64,000 bases of DNA from Aquatica leii (lineage: Eukaryota; Arthropoda; Insecta; Coleoptera; Lampyridae): assembly GCA_035610365.1 (NCBI GenBank), contig CM069435.1:63361389-63425388 (forward strand). Direction: 5' to 3'. The notes beneath the pieces were generated by a model that searched no databases, was not told where the DNA came from, and was given only the letters and a program-made list of their open reading frames with translations. This document shows positions 21,615 to 31,809 of the stretch, piece by piece (the stretch's first letter is position 1; the number at the start of each line of letters is the position of its first letter). The position numbers and the translations under genes are program-made.

Positions 21615-22308
21615 GGGGGTACTTAATGAAAAAATTCAAAAATTATCAATTTTGTTTTTATTTTTGTTTTTTAATCTACACTATATTCTGCAAAGAATGC
21701 AAAAAATCCGATGTCTCTACAAGGTTTAGAAGTTACTTAAATTTAAGTGTAAACTTGGAAGGACTTGCGGTACACAAAAATTGTCTGCTTCAATGCCTAA
21801 TAAATAAAAAATACGGCAACGAGGTATGTTTCCATTAACTGATAATGCTAGACCATTCAGAGCAACAATGTTTAGGCTAATCTGCCCATTGCATTTTTTG
21901 CACGAAGGAAAAGAATTCACCGCCGCACTCAACGCTTTGATACAAACAATAGCGAAAACATCAGTGCTTTCATACTTCAAATACTAGGGCAATTGAGGTT
22001 TTATTTTAGAACCTAAGAAACAGGAGTTTCTGTTGTCGAGCAAGGTTGTGGTGACTCCACATTTACTGAACAAGTTGCATTCAATGTCATTTCTGCAGGC
22101 CTTTTACCTGAAAACCGCCTTTTTCTCTTCTTGAAAACCGGACCCGTTCTCGGCATATTTGAAACGAGTAAAATAAAATATCTGCAATAAACACAAGTAA
22201 AACAATAACACTACAATATACAAACAGGAACAAGAACTTTGAAAAGCAAGAACGACTACTAAAGATAAAAAACAAAACTTTTGGAAAATGGCTCCGTTTA
22301 GTACCCCC
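21615..22308. mobile_element. TTAA-flanked 694-bp element, piggyBac-like behaviour
   Basis: GGGGGTACT (21,615-21,623) and AGTACCCCC (22,300-22,308) are perfect inverted ends, each directly flanked by TTAA (21,611-21,614 and 22,309-22,312). TTAA duplication is the hallmark of piggyBac. The interior is less AT-rich than its surroundings and has a 70-codon plus-strand frame (21,626-21,838) with several cysteines that I do not recognise. The ends are not the CCC(T/A) type usual for piggyBac, so the family assignment is open. Confidence 0.6.
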
Positions 22309-22312
22309 TTAA

Positions 22313-25090
22313 AGCGTTCGTGTTAAGAATACACAGTATACTATACAGAGCTTTAAATACACAAATAAGGTACTATATATACAAGTTTAACTTTATTTGT
22401 TGCCTTTGGCTTACAAATTAGTTCGTGCTACATTCACACCCTACATTCTATATTTACATTTACATTTACATTCTATTTATTTATTTATTTTTTTTACACA
22501 TTTTACACATTTACAATAAGGTACTAAACAGGCATAAACAACGAGTACGTCATATGTTGTTTTGTAATTACCTTGTTGCCATTCAGTTGAGGACAAATCT
22601 CAATTGCTACAATATACCTAAAATACAAATAACAAACCAATCATTATCAATTTATTATAAAAACTATTACAAATACAACTATTAAAAGTCAGCACAGACG
22701 ATCTGTTTCTGTCAAAGAACTTACCGACAACGTCTGTATTACAATGAGACCGCTGCAAACTTTTTCATGTCATTCAAATTCTTCACGGTCAAAATGCAAA
22801 ACACAAATCATAATACCTAAAGCAAGGAGAATAAAATAATACACAAACTGAACTAAAAACAATTAAACTTTCAATTCAAGCTTGGTAAACTTATGGCGAT
22901 TTAAAACGAAAGCAAGATCACAAGACTCGTCTTCTTGATTAGGTAAAATAAAAAAAAATGATTATAGCTTGGATTTTATAAAACAAACGACAAGTTTTAT
23001 TACAAAATGAAACAACACGAATAAAAACAATTTTTAACAAAGCGTTTATAAAAATCTAATTTCACCAACTAATGACCCATGTAATCGATGCTGGTTAAAC
23101 ACAAAGAACGTATTTACTAACTATTACAACTAATTCGTTTAAAATTGGTAGTTATAAATTCGATTTTGATTCAATTTAAATTGAATTATCGATTAATCAA
23201 GAAGATTGATTAAAAAAACAGTTAAAACATTACCTTTACCTTTATATGAGAGCGAAGAGCTATTAGAACAGGATTATCCAAAAGGAATAGTATAGTACAA
23301 CGGAAACTATACTAAATCTTTAAATTAGAGATCAAAATATCTAAAGCTTTTTTTATATTATTCAATTTTTTTACATAGCTATGTGTTTCGTGATAAAATT
23401 TAATGCTTTTACTATTAATTCATTTGTACTTAATTGTTAGATATGTTTCATTTCTATGTACTTGTAATTTTTTAGATTTTCCAGTAGTTACTAAGAAAAA
23501 TTAAGATATTTTTGCACAATGTGTTAATTAAAATTTACTTATACGTTTTGGCAAAAATATACTAATTCGTCATCACAAGACTACGATAAGAATAAAATAT
23601 ATTGTCTTTCGCCGTACTTGTAGTGTATAACGATAAATTTGTATTGTTGTTACGTTATGTACATAAATATGTTAAGTTAATTAAAAATGAAGTTTAAGAT
23701 ACTTTTGCTAATTAATTATTTTTTTAATTTATTTTGTTTAATCTATTTAAAGCGTTGTACTATAAATCATAACATAAGGATGTTAAAAAACCAAAAGAAA
23801 AAAAACTTTTTTATTAGAAAAATTTAATTTATTCATTTATTTCACAATATATTCTATTACTACATACTAAAATGAATATTACTGAAAATGTATTTTAATT
23901 GTTTAAAGTGCAAACACGTGTTACGATTTAGAAATTGAAAAACCAACAATTCTTTAGTCAAATACAAATGTATGTATAGAAAACTTAACTCTTGCAAATC
24001 AGATGGGGTCATATCCTATGAGTTTCTCAAAATTGAAAATTGTTTAACAGAGGTAAACCTTAAAAATAAAGAATAGAAAGTTTACTGTATTTGTGATTTA
24101 ATAAACAAATATTAAACAATAAACAGTTATGTAAAAAATAAGCTTAAACACGATATTTAAAAAAATAAATAAAAAAAATAAGTGTAGTTTAAAAAACTAA
24201 AGTAAATTTAGTAAAAATCCAAAATAAAAAAACACAACGTTAATTAAAAATTGTTAAGTTGATACGCGGATTTTATCGATTAAAGTAAAAAATTTTAAAT
24301 TGTTTAAAATATTGAATTATTTGAAACTGAAACAAAATCTTACCAAAATAAACAATTAAAATATGATCTCAAATAAACAGTAGATCTGGAATAAACACAA
24401 AAAACTTGCAGTAATTTCACATAAGAAGTTTACTATTATAAATATTAAATGTTTATTTAATTTTGATTGCAAAGTAGGTATGCATAATACTGTTCAAATA
24501 TTCATAAATTTTAATGTTACAACATAACTAAATTTTGTAAATTTATGTAGAAAATTGAAAATTGCTTTGATCATATTGAATTAGCAAAATTTTAGAAAGT
24601 TTCATTTATCAAATCCAAAGCACTCCGATTTAAAATCTATCTAATCCTTTAGATATTAAAGTTAAAAATGTTTTTAAACATATTGAAATTGTTGGTTACT
24701 TAAAAAAACACATAATTATTTATGGTATATAAGTTAATATAAATTACGATATTACCATTTCTATTTTAAATTCATTAAGAACATTTTTACAAATTTACGA
24801 TTTTTTTAAATTATAATACAAAATTGTAATTGACATTAATGTATTATATTTCTATTAAGTTTAATTACTAATATTTTTTGTTTGTTTTAAGAATGTGTCA
24901 GTTTTTTTCGTAAATTTTATTGTTGTTTTTAATATGTTAAACATATACGACAATTATTCTTAGTCTATGCTACATCTGACAGTTATTATTAGGATCAATA
25001 GCAACTTTTGCAGTTATGACAAATTTTATGAGCGCATATAACAGTCAATTTTCATCTTCTTTTAGCACGAGAGGTGTAAAATGATACACA
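22313..25090. other. AT-rich stretch; short ATTT repeats
   Basis: Around 22,450-22,490 there are short TTACATT and TATT repeats. The rest is AT-rich with no coding similarity or repeat ends noted. Confidence 0.4.
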
Positions 25091-25139
25091 AATACTGAAA
25101 CCCAATCAAACGTATTTTTGAAAAATTAGTTAGATACGA

Positions 25140-25940
25140 CTTACTTGATTAGCACGGCAGAATAGAGGCGCAAAAGCGCAACAAAAACGAGCGGTAAAGC
25201 AAAGTCGAGGAGTTCTCGGAACCCAAAAAATAACATTTAAGAACACTCTCACCGGAAATGCTCTTGCAAGCATATCAAAAAAATTCTCTAAAAACACGAC
25301 AACTGTCGTCATCAAAAACGCTAATGCGTTTTAAATCACAACGAAATTCGCCGTGTGATGAACGGATTTAGACTGCTTCTCGTCCAGGTACGTGGGACAT
25401 TCTGACCCAGGTAAGGATATACAGGATAAGAAAGTAGGCGTTACTCCCTCTTTAAGAAGTGTCCCACAGCCGCTAACATTCACTCAAGATCAAGATCTAG
25501 AGGTGGCGTTTAGAAGCTGAAAATGACAGAAAGTCGTTGATTGAAACGTGCTACTACTGGGAAAAGCTAGAATATTTTATTTATTTTAAAGACCTTCCTA
25601 CACCCAAAAAGGTTATCAATTGGGTTCCGCAAACTGTACTAGAACCGGCCACTCAACTGAAAAAAATATAGGTACAGAACATCACTACCAAACCGTGGCG
25701 GGTGGTTAACACTAAACTCCGATCCAAAAGGAACCCAATACTTACTGTAAGGATAAGAGGTCCTCGGAGAAGATGAAAGCATTAGCCAACCAATTGCACC
25801 TCGGATTTTCAAGAATCACTCTTCGGGCGCTGGCTAATTTTAAAAATGACAGCAAAGAACCGGATGCTACATGCCATACTTACGAGGCACTAGACGTAAA
25901 TCCAGAGCTGAAAAAAACGCACTGACTGCAAATCTAATGC
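25140..25940 (+). pseudogene. LINE ORF1 (gag-like) remnant
   Basis: Mostly charged, frame-broken sequence: RIEAQKRNKNER at the start and a RPGTWDILTQVRIYR block near 25,385. No zinc knuckle could be made out. Called gag-like only because it precedes the endonuclease and RT of the same LINE, and because the less AT-rich composition is continuous with them. Confidence 0.4.
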
Positions 25941-26299
25941 TCAAAGTCGTTCACATAAATATATAGCGCTGCAATGCAGCCTCACCGACCCTCAGTGCTT
26001 ATATCGTGACACACAATACTAATATTGCCCTTGTTTAGAAGTCAAGGATCCACAAGAGTACAGTAAGATGATTAAACTGTCCAGGTAGATGACTAATTGA
26101 TGCCCAACTTGTGAACAACTCTCGCACATGCATTATTGTGAAACATGCACTAAACTTAATGCCATTGTAGGATTTATGTTCTAAAAACCTAGTGGCAGCT
26201 AAAATATATGTAGTATAGAAAGGTATCAGGAAGAAGTTCATTATCAGATCCGGTTACTTTCCCTACGACCAGACAGAACCACCGCCGTCAAAATAAATT

Positions 26300-29250
26300 T
26301 AACGGCTAATTAACAGTGTGATAACAAACCTCTGAATCTTGGATGCAATGCCAATGCACACCACACCTTGTAGGGGAGCACAAATACAAATCCAAGAGGT
26401 AAAAAACTTTTAGAGTTTATTCTAAAATCCAATTTAAACATAATAAATAACGGAGAAATGTCTACGTTTATAACCGTATCGCGCAATGAAGTCATTGACC
26501 TTGCGCTTGTTAGTCCAAGGGAAAGCAAAGTGGCGTGTACCAAATGAACCTTTTTTATCTAATTATAGAAACGTCGATTCAACATTGAATCAGACAAAAA
26601 ACCTGTAATAAAATACACAAACCGGAGAAAAAGCGACTGGGAGTTGTTCAACAAAACTTTAGCCGACCAAATTAGAAACCGTCCTTCAGTTGCAATATCA
26701 ACGCACAAGTTAGAACTACTGACAAACAGTATTGTCAATTTATTAAAATCCACATTTAAAGCAAGCTGCCCAAAAACTGTCAAACGAACCTTCAACAGGG
26801 TTACTTGGTAGAACAGGTTGCTTGTTAAAGCAAGAACGCGCACTAGAAAAGTATTTAACACATCCAAAGAAGCGGTGACTACGATGAATACAAAGCCAGT
26901 CTCACAGCATACAACAATACTATTAAAAAGGTAAAGAGACACTCCTGGAGAAGGTACTGTAGGAACGTAGAAAACGAACCTACAGGTTCTTGTTTGTAAC
27001 AAGCTCTGAGCAAGAACCGCACTGGAAACATCGGTTTGATGCTGACCGAAAGCAGAAAGTTTACAAACTCGATTAAAAGTACACGGCAAGAACTATTGCA
27101 AAAGCACTTCCCGGGTTTATCGTTAACTGAAGTTCCTAAGCACCAGGACCTAGAGGTACCAAACAAACGAGCACCGAAAAGGAACTCGGAGAAATAGAGA
27201 AAAATAATTAATCTTGAATATCTAGAATGGAGAATTAATACGTTTAAATCCTTTCAGTCTTCTGGAACTGATAGAATTTATCTCATTATGCTGCAAAAAA
27301 GCATTTTTACATATCATACCAAACAGCTGGTAGATTGTCAAGGTGGTATTTATACCAAATCCAGACCAATTAGCTTGATTTTCTTCATCTTAAAGCTAAT
27401 TGAACAAGTAGTCAACAGGTATATAAAACACGGGACACTAAAGGCTTCGCCTTTGCACCACAACCAGTATGCATACCAATTTTGCGACCTAGCAATTAAC
27501 AAACTAGTAAGCAGATGCGAAAATGCAAACCAATACAATGATATTGCAAGGGCAATTGAAAAAAAGCATCACACCTCTAGTAAAAAACTGGGCCAACTCA
27601 ATGCTCAGAAATCGGACGGTGACAGCTACGGTACCACTGTAAAAGCCAAAGTGGCTGGCGGGTGTCCACAAAGTGGGGTGTTGCCATCTCTACTATGGTG
27701 ATTTGTCATGGACGACTTACTTCAAGAACTAGAAGACAGAATGGCATTTGCTTTAAAATACGCCGACCATTTCATCATTATTACAATCGGGAAGTTTAGT
27801 GTAAATGTATCGAACATAATGCAGAGTGTACTAAACACGAAAAATGGTGCCAAAAGAGAGACTATTAGTAAACTTAACCGAGACGGCAATCGTTCCGTTT
27901 AGCAAACGACGAAAAGTCGAATACATGAAACTCACTCTTGATACCTGACTGAGTTTCAAATTTCATCTAGAAAAACTCACAACGAATGCCATCGTTAATA
28001 CAACCAAGCGGATGGTCGAGAATACATGGGGATTGAAACGTACAATAATTAAATGGTTATATACCGTGATGAAAAGACCTATCATCAGATACGATGCGTT
28101 TGTATTAGATGAGAGAACCAACCTGAAAAGCACAATTTCCAAGCTAGACAAAGTACAGAGAATGGCATGCCTGCTGATAACAAAAGAAATTAGAACTACG
28201 CCCACAGCAGCCATGGAGGTATTACTTTCACTTCACAATTAAACCTCGTTGTTATAATAGAAGCAAGACAAGCATCATACAGGTTATGAATTAATAAATC
28301 AATTACCGGGAAAAAGAAACCGGTCATATATAACGTGCAGCGTGAAGAAACAATCTTAACTATAAGATCCGACTTCACAAAAAGTTCACATCTTAAAAAA
28401 TTTAAAGCAATAATGCCGCCACGAGACGAGTTGACAAAAAACATTTACTCGGGCGCGATTAAAGGAACTATCTGGTACACAGATGGGGTCAAAAATTGCA
28501 ACGGCGCCGCTGCAGGAATATATAGAGGCAGACTCTATAAAAAACAATTTTTGCTGACCTTAGGTAAATATGCGTCCGTTTTTCAAGCTAAAATTGATAC
28601 TATTGAATGGTGTGTCATGAACATTATCGACTCGTAATCACACGCAAATGATCCGATATCGTACATGTCTGACAGTCAAGCAGCGCTAAGATTGCCAGTA
28701 ATAAAATCCAAACTGATTATGACATGCATAAACAGTCAGCTCATCTGGATACTAAAAGATCAGAGTGTAAGGGGAAACCTAATGGTGAACGCGCTAGTTT
28801 AAAAGGGCACAACAGAGACATATATAAAACTTGAACCAGTTTTTGGAATAGAAATAGTTCGCAGCAAAGTAGCAAGGAAACATAAAATACTATAGGAAAT
28901 GAGGCATACATAACTCTTCTATCAGAGTCACAATCAAACACTCAGAATGCACTATCAAGCATGAGTCGATAAAAGTTAAGAGAACTCACAGGATTAATAA
29001 CAGGGCATTGTGGCCTTAACAAACATATACATAAAATCAAACGGCAAAATAACCTTTCATGTAGCGGATGTTTGAAAGACGACGAGATTCCGCAGCATCT
29101 GATCTGTAAATGCGAAGCATATCAAACGCAACGCACAACAATTCTGGGCAAGCTAAAACTAACTCATGATGAGTTGAAACAAGCTCATTGAAATAATCTT
29201 CTGAACTTCATTGACAAAACAGAACTGCCGAGGAAGTAATGAAGCGGACG
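26300..29250 (+). pseudogene. LINE ORF2: endonuclease end, RT, RNase H, zinc finger
   Basis: EVIDLALVSPRESKVAWRVP (about 26,490) is the end of the endonuclease. RT motifs follow: SRPISLIFFILKLIEQVVNRYI (27,360), VKAKVAGGCPQSGVLPSLLW (27,642), then KYADHFIIITIGKF (27,756), where the catalytic YADD reads YADH (27,759-27,770). MVENTWGLKRTIIKWLYTVM (28,012) and KVQRMACLLITKEIRTTPTA (28,150) mark the connection. RNase H is WYTDGVKNCNGAAAGIYRGR (28,472), with its first Asp, then MSDSQAALRL (28,665). A finger-like CSGCLKDDEIPQHLICKCE closes it (29,060). Many stops and shifts; inactive. Confidence 0.8.
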
Positions 29251-29440
29251 TGCACAAAAAGACCAAGAAGACCGCAGTGCAAGGGCGCTAAACGAACTAT
29301 CTCTTGAATAAAATAAAGTGCCTTGTTTAGTGTAAAATACCCAAATCGGCAAAATCCAAGTAGCACAACGATTAACATAATAATACACGAGTTTGAAACT
29401 ACAGGCACAGTATGAAATAAGTGTAAGTGTAATAATTACG

Positions 29441-29796
29441 ATCAGAACCTACACTAAAACGATAAAAATGACAATGTGTAAAATAGCTAAAAATTTTGGT
29501 TTGCATCACATCCGAGCGCTGCAAATTTTAATATCAAAGTTACCAAGAGTTGCGTAAACATGATTTGGAGAGAAGAAGTGCGTGCGATTGAAAACTGTAA
29601 CACAGATAGGTAGTTTTTAAGAACTGCATAATCAACCAAACCTGCACAATTGCAGAGTATGAGCTACTGACAATTCACACAAAATTGTACAAACCACTAT
29701 TCCCAAAAAAATAATGTTCGTGTGGGAATATGAGGTCATCACATTATAGAACCATTTTTCTTACAACAAAACTTAACAGAAAAGCGCTTCCTGAAG
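29441..29796. other. No gene recognised
   Basis: May include the 3' untranslated end of the LINE; its exact end could not be fixed. Nothing else seen. Confidence 0.3.
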
Positions 29797-29965
29797 TTGT
29801 TGACAAAGGATATAGTTCTATACATTCAGTGGCCGGAGACAACAAATTTAGTTTCAAATATATGGTTGTGTTGTGATTTTTTTCTTGGGAGACATTTGAA
29901 ATCTGAGGTTTATTCTGGACGAAAACTTCAAAATATAATCATTAAAGTATGTTCAGAAAAAGTTA
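29797..29965 (+). pseudogene. mariner-like transposase, short fragment
   Basis: An open frame reads LYIQWPETTNLVSNIWLCCD then FFLGRHLKSEVYSGRKLQNI. The word order W-P..T-L-x-DFFLWGxLKxxVY is the box carrying the third catalytic residue region in mariner-like proteins; here an insertion separates the PDLTP-like and DFF words. Only about 50 residues are recognisable, and Penelope sequence begins 45 bp later. Low information, but the FFL.(G/H)LK.VY run is characteristic. Confidence 0.5.
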
Positions 29966-30018
29966 CATTACATTCGAAATATATTCAAATAGAATTTTAT
30001 TACTTCTATTTTCGATAA

Positions 30019-30365
30019 AGGACTAATGACCGGGAACCAAAGAGGGGATAGCTCGAAACCATGATCACGATTGAAGTTATTGGGGTGTTTAATGATTTCT
30101 ATGCTCTCTCGAAATTTCCTGTTAAAAAAAATGGAGATTTGGCAATCACCGAAACGTTATCGAAATCTATCTTGTGACCTTTAGTGAAATGATGTTCAGC
30201 AACCGCAGACTTAGAAATATGCCTTTTCTTTTGTACAACGATAATGTTCTTAAATGCGAGTAATGACGGATCGACCGGTCTCACCAATGTAGACTAAACC
30301 ACATGAACAAGGAATTTGGTATACACCTTGAGATGAAAGTGTTGGAAATTTGTCCTTGGAAGAAG
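30019..30365 (-). pseudogene. Penelope GIY-YIG endonuclease fragment
   Basis: Minus strand: QGVYQIPCSCGLVYIGETGR-like opening (the string runs through 30,330-30,270; the first codons show a good CxC and VYI), then KSAVAEHHFTKGHKIDFDNV (about 30,200) and SVIAKSPFFLTGNFERA, then the NNFNRD word. It is about 110 residues, the whole nuclease domain of the family, and better preserved at its start than the 18-kb copy, with the VYIG glycine kept. It is detached from any reverse transcriptase. Confidence 0.75.
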
Positions 30366-30480
30366 GAAGAATCAGAAACACGCCCTCGTTCAACCGTAAC
30401 CCAATCAGAGTCGAGCTTAACTACCCGTGACGATACTTCTTCTTTACGGAGACTATTTCTTTTTAAGTCACTTCTATGGA

Positions 30481-30630
30481 GTTTAGAATCTGGCTTGGTT
30501 CACAAGTTGATTACCTAACTCTGTAGTGGTTCTTTGTTAGGTTTTCGTTTGCTTTTTCGAGTTTATCGTTTTCTTTCTTACCTTTTCTGAGTTTAGAATC
30601 TGGCTTGGTTCACAAGTTGATTACCTAACT
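30481..30630 (+). repeat. Paired 40-bp direct repeats in Penelope tail
   Basis: GTTTAGAATCTGGCTTGGTT followed by CACAAGTTGATTACCTAACT occurs at 30,481-30,520 and identically at 30,591-30,630. The 48.9-kb copy has the same pair (49,023-49,062 and 49,133-49,172) at the same 110-bp spacing, so it is an inherent part of this family's tail. Confidence 0.85.
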
Positions 30631-30688
30631 TTTGAGAAGTGTTTAGTTAGATTTCGATTGCTTGTTTGAGTTCTTCGATTTCTCTCAC

Positions 30689-30729
30689 GCCCTGATGAAG
30701 CCCCTTACAAAAGTGGGCGAAACGTTGGC
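30689..30729 (+). ncRNA. Hammerhead-like motif at Penelope end
   Basis: CTGATGA (30,692-30,698), a stem II of GCCC/GGGC extended by CTT/AAG across one bulge with loop ACAA, then GAAA (30,719-30,722), the palindrome ACGT and T30,726 at the cleavage position. Stem I is only GCC/GGC (30,689-30,691 with 30,727-30,729). The 48.9-kb copy has the same layout, with CTGATGA mutated to TTGATGA and a hAT-like insertion after GAAAC. The weak stem I keeps confidence modest. Confidence 0.45.
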
Positions 30730-30829
30730 AACTTCGGTTACAACATTGACACGGTCCAAACCCGGAAGACATTCTTATCTTAGTATAGACTCCGGCCGTG
30801 GAAGCCTTCGCTATTACATTACATTGGTC

Positions 30830-30965
30830 ATTAATTTTTTTTGTAAAATTTATCTCCAACCCGACATTTTTTGCTTTATGCAGGTTGTTTAAAGTTTGGT
30901 CGAGTTGTTGTTTGCTTTGTGGTATTAGAACCATATCGTCATCAAACCTGAAGTCTTTTTCTTAC
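30830..30965 (-). pseudogene. RTE-like LINE, reverse transcriptase fragment
   Basis: Minus strand reads DDMVLIPQSKQQLDQTLNNL-like sequence (a DYD at the start where FADD is expected) and then HKAKNVGLEINFTKK. This is the segment just after the catalytic box in RTE/BovB-type reverse transcriptases (DDIVL...L...L...S...GLKIN..KTK). It is about 45 residues long with no other element parts around it, sitting next to the Penelope tail. Confidence 0.6.
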
Positions 30966-31398
30966 ACTATTCAATCTTTACTTAGGTTGATTCTTCTAAC
31001 GATCAAGTGACTCCTGGAACCCTATTCTATTATACAGCTGTAGATTACACTGATCTATTGGTATCAAAAAAAGTCGAGCTTGTAAATGACAAAAATTTTA
31101 TACTGCTATATTAGTCTGTTTTACTACTAAATGTAGACATCTTGAGTTTGTGAGTAAGCTTTACATAAAAGCATATTTATTAGCATTGCAAAACATATTT
31201 TGAGATAACTGTACGGCATTTGTAAGAGCCCAGACTGAATTTCAAATTATTTATTATCAAACATTTGTTTATTTTGCCATCTCTTTATTTATATTGGTAG
31301 TTTGTGCGGAGCAAGAGTAAAATATAAAGATTATTTGTGTATATACAGTTCTAAGACGGAGCTATAAAACAAATGAAAAAAAAAAACTAAAACTTTAA
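30966..31398. other. No gene recognised
   Basis: AT-rich; nothing seen. Confidence 0.3.
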
Positions 31399-31809
31399 GG
31401 ATCACTAAAAGCCACAAAAACTGCATTCTTAGATAGTTTAGAAATTCCATACAACGTGGAGCTTTTTTAGAAGATACCACCTTAATATTTTTAAATACTA
31501 ACTCATGTCGAGTTTCATCTTATTGTGAAGGTAATGAAAAAAGAAACACATCTCGTTAAACCAAAATCTGATATTTTAACTTTTTTAAGAATTATGAGAG
31601 GTTGACTACCAAATGGAAAAATAAAATGTTTTATCGTTTTTTGCACGTTTATTACAAATTGTTGACTTTCTACGGTCTCGCAATGACCGAAACGCTGGTA
31701 GATGGAATTTTGAACCATCAGGAGCATATTCCTAGTGATATTGGTGGTTTCTTCAAGTATGAACTTTTATGAATCCAAGAATGTAGTTTTTATTATTATT
31801 TAGTGATCC
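31399..31809. mobile_element. MITE, 411 bp, with about 34-bp inverted ends
   Basis: The left end GGATCACTAAA...AAAAACTGCATTCTTAG (31,399-31,432) and right end 31,776-31,809 are inverted copies: the first 11 bases are identical and about 26 of 34 agree with one gap. The interior has a 70-codon minus-strand frame (31,727-31,515) not recognised as any protein. Target duplication could not be fixed; a TA-type mariner MITE is likely. Confidence 0.65.

Larger units (their letters stand above)
25091..29440 (+). mobile_element. LOA/R1-type LINE with RNase H
   Basis: A gag-like region, endonuclease remnants, reverse transcriptase, RNase H and a C-terminal CCHC-like finger follow each other over 4.3 kb, less AT-rich than the flanks. 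Limits are approximate. RNase H together with the RT wording places it in the I/R1/LOA group; LOA (Baggins-like) is the closest by memory, not by search. Confidence 0.8.
30009..30795. mobile_element. Penelope-like element, 5'-inverted copy
   Basis: The endonuclease part (30,009-30,365) lies on the minus strand, while the tail (from AAACACGCC at 30,376) lies on the plus strand. In the 18-kb and 48-kb copies the same sequences run continuously in one direction, so this copy carries an inversion of its 5' part with a breakpoint at TCGAAAA/AAACACG. The reverse transcriptase is absent. The pattern is that of 5' truncation and inversion during target-primed insertion. Confidence 0.8.

Noticed and set aside
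26310..27166. Long minus-strand frames, including a 176-codon one at 27,089-26,559, as genes
   Set aside because: They are antisense to the LOA/R1-type LINE ORF2, whose endonuclease and linker wording is recognisable on the plus strand.
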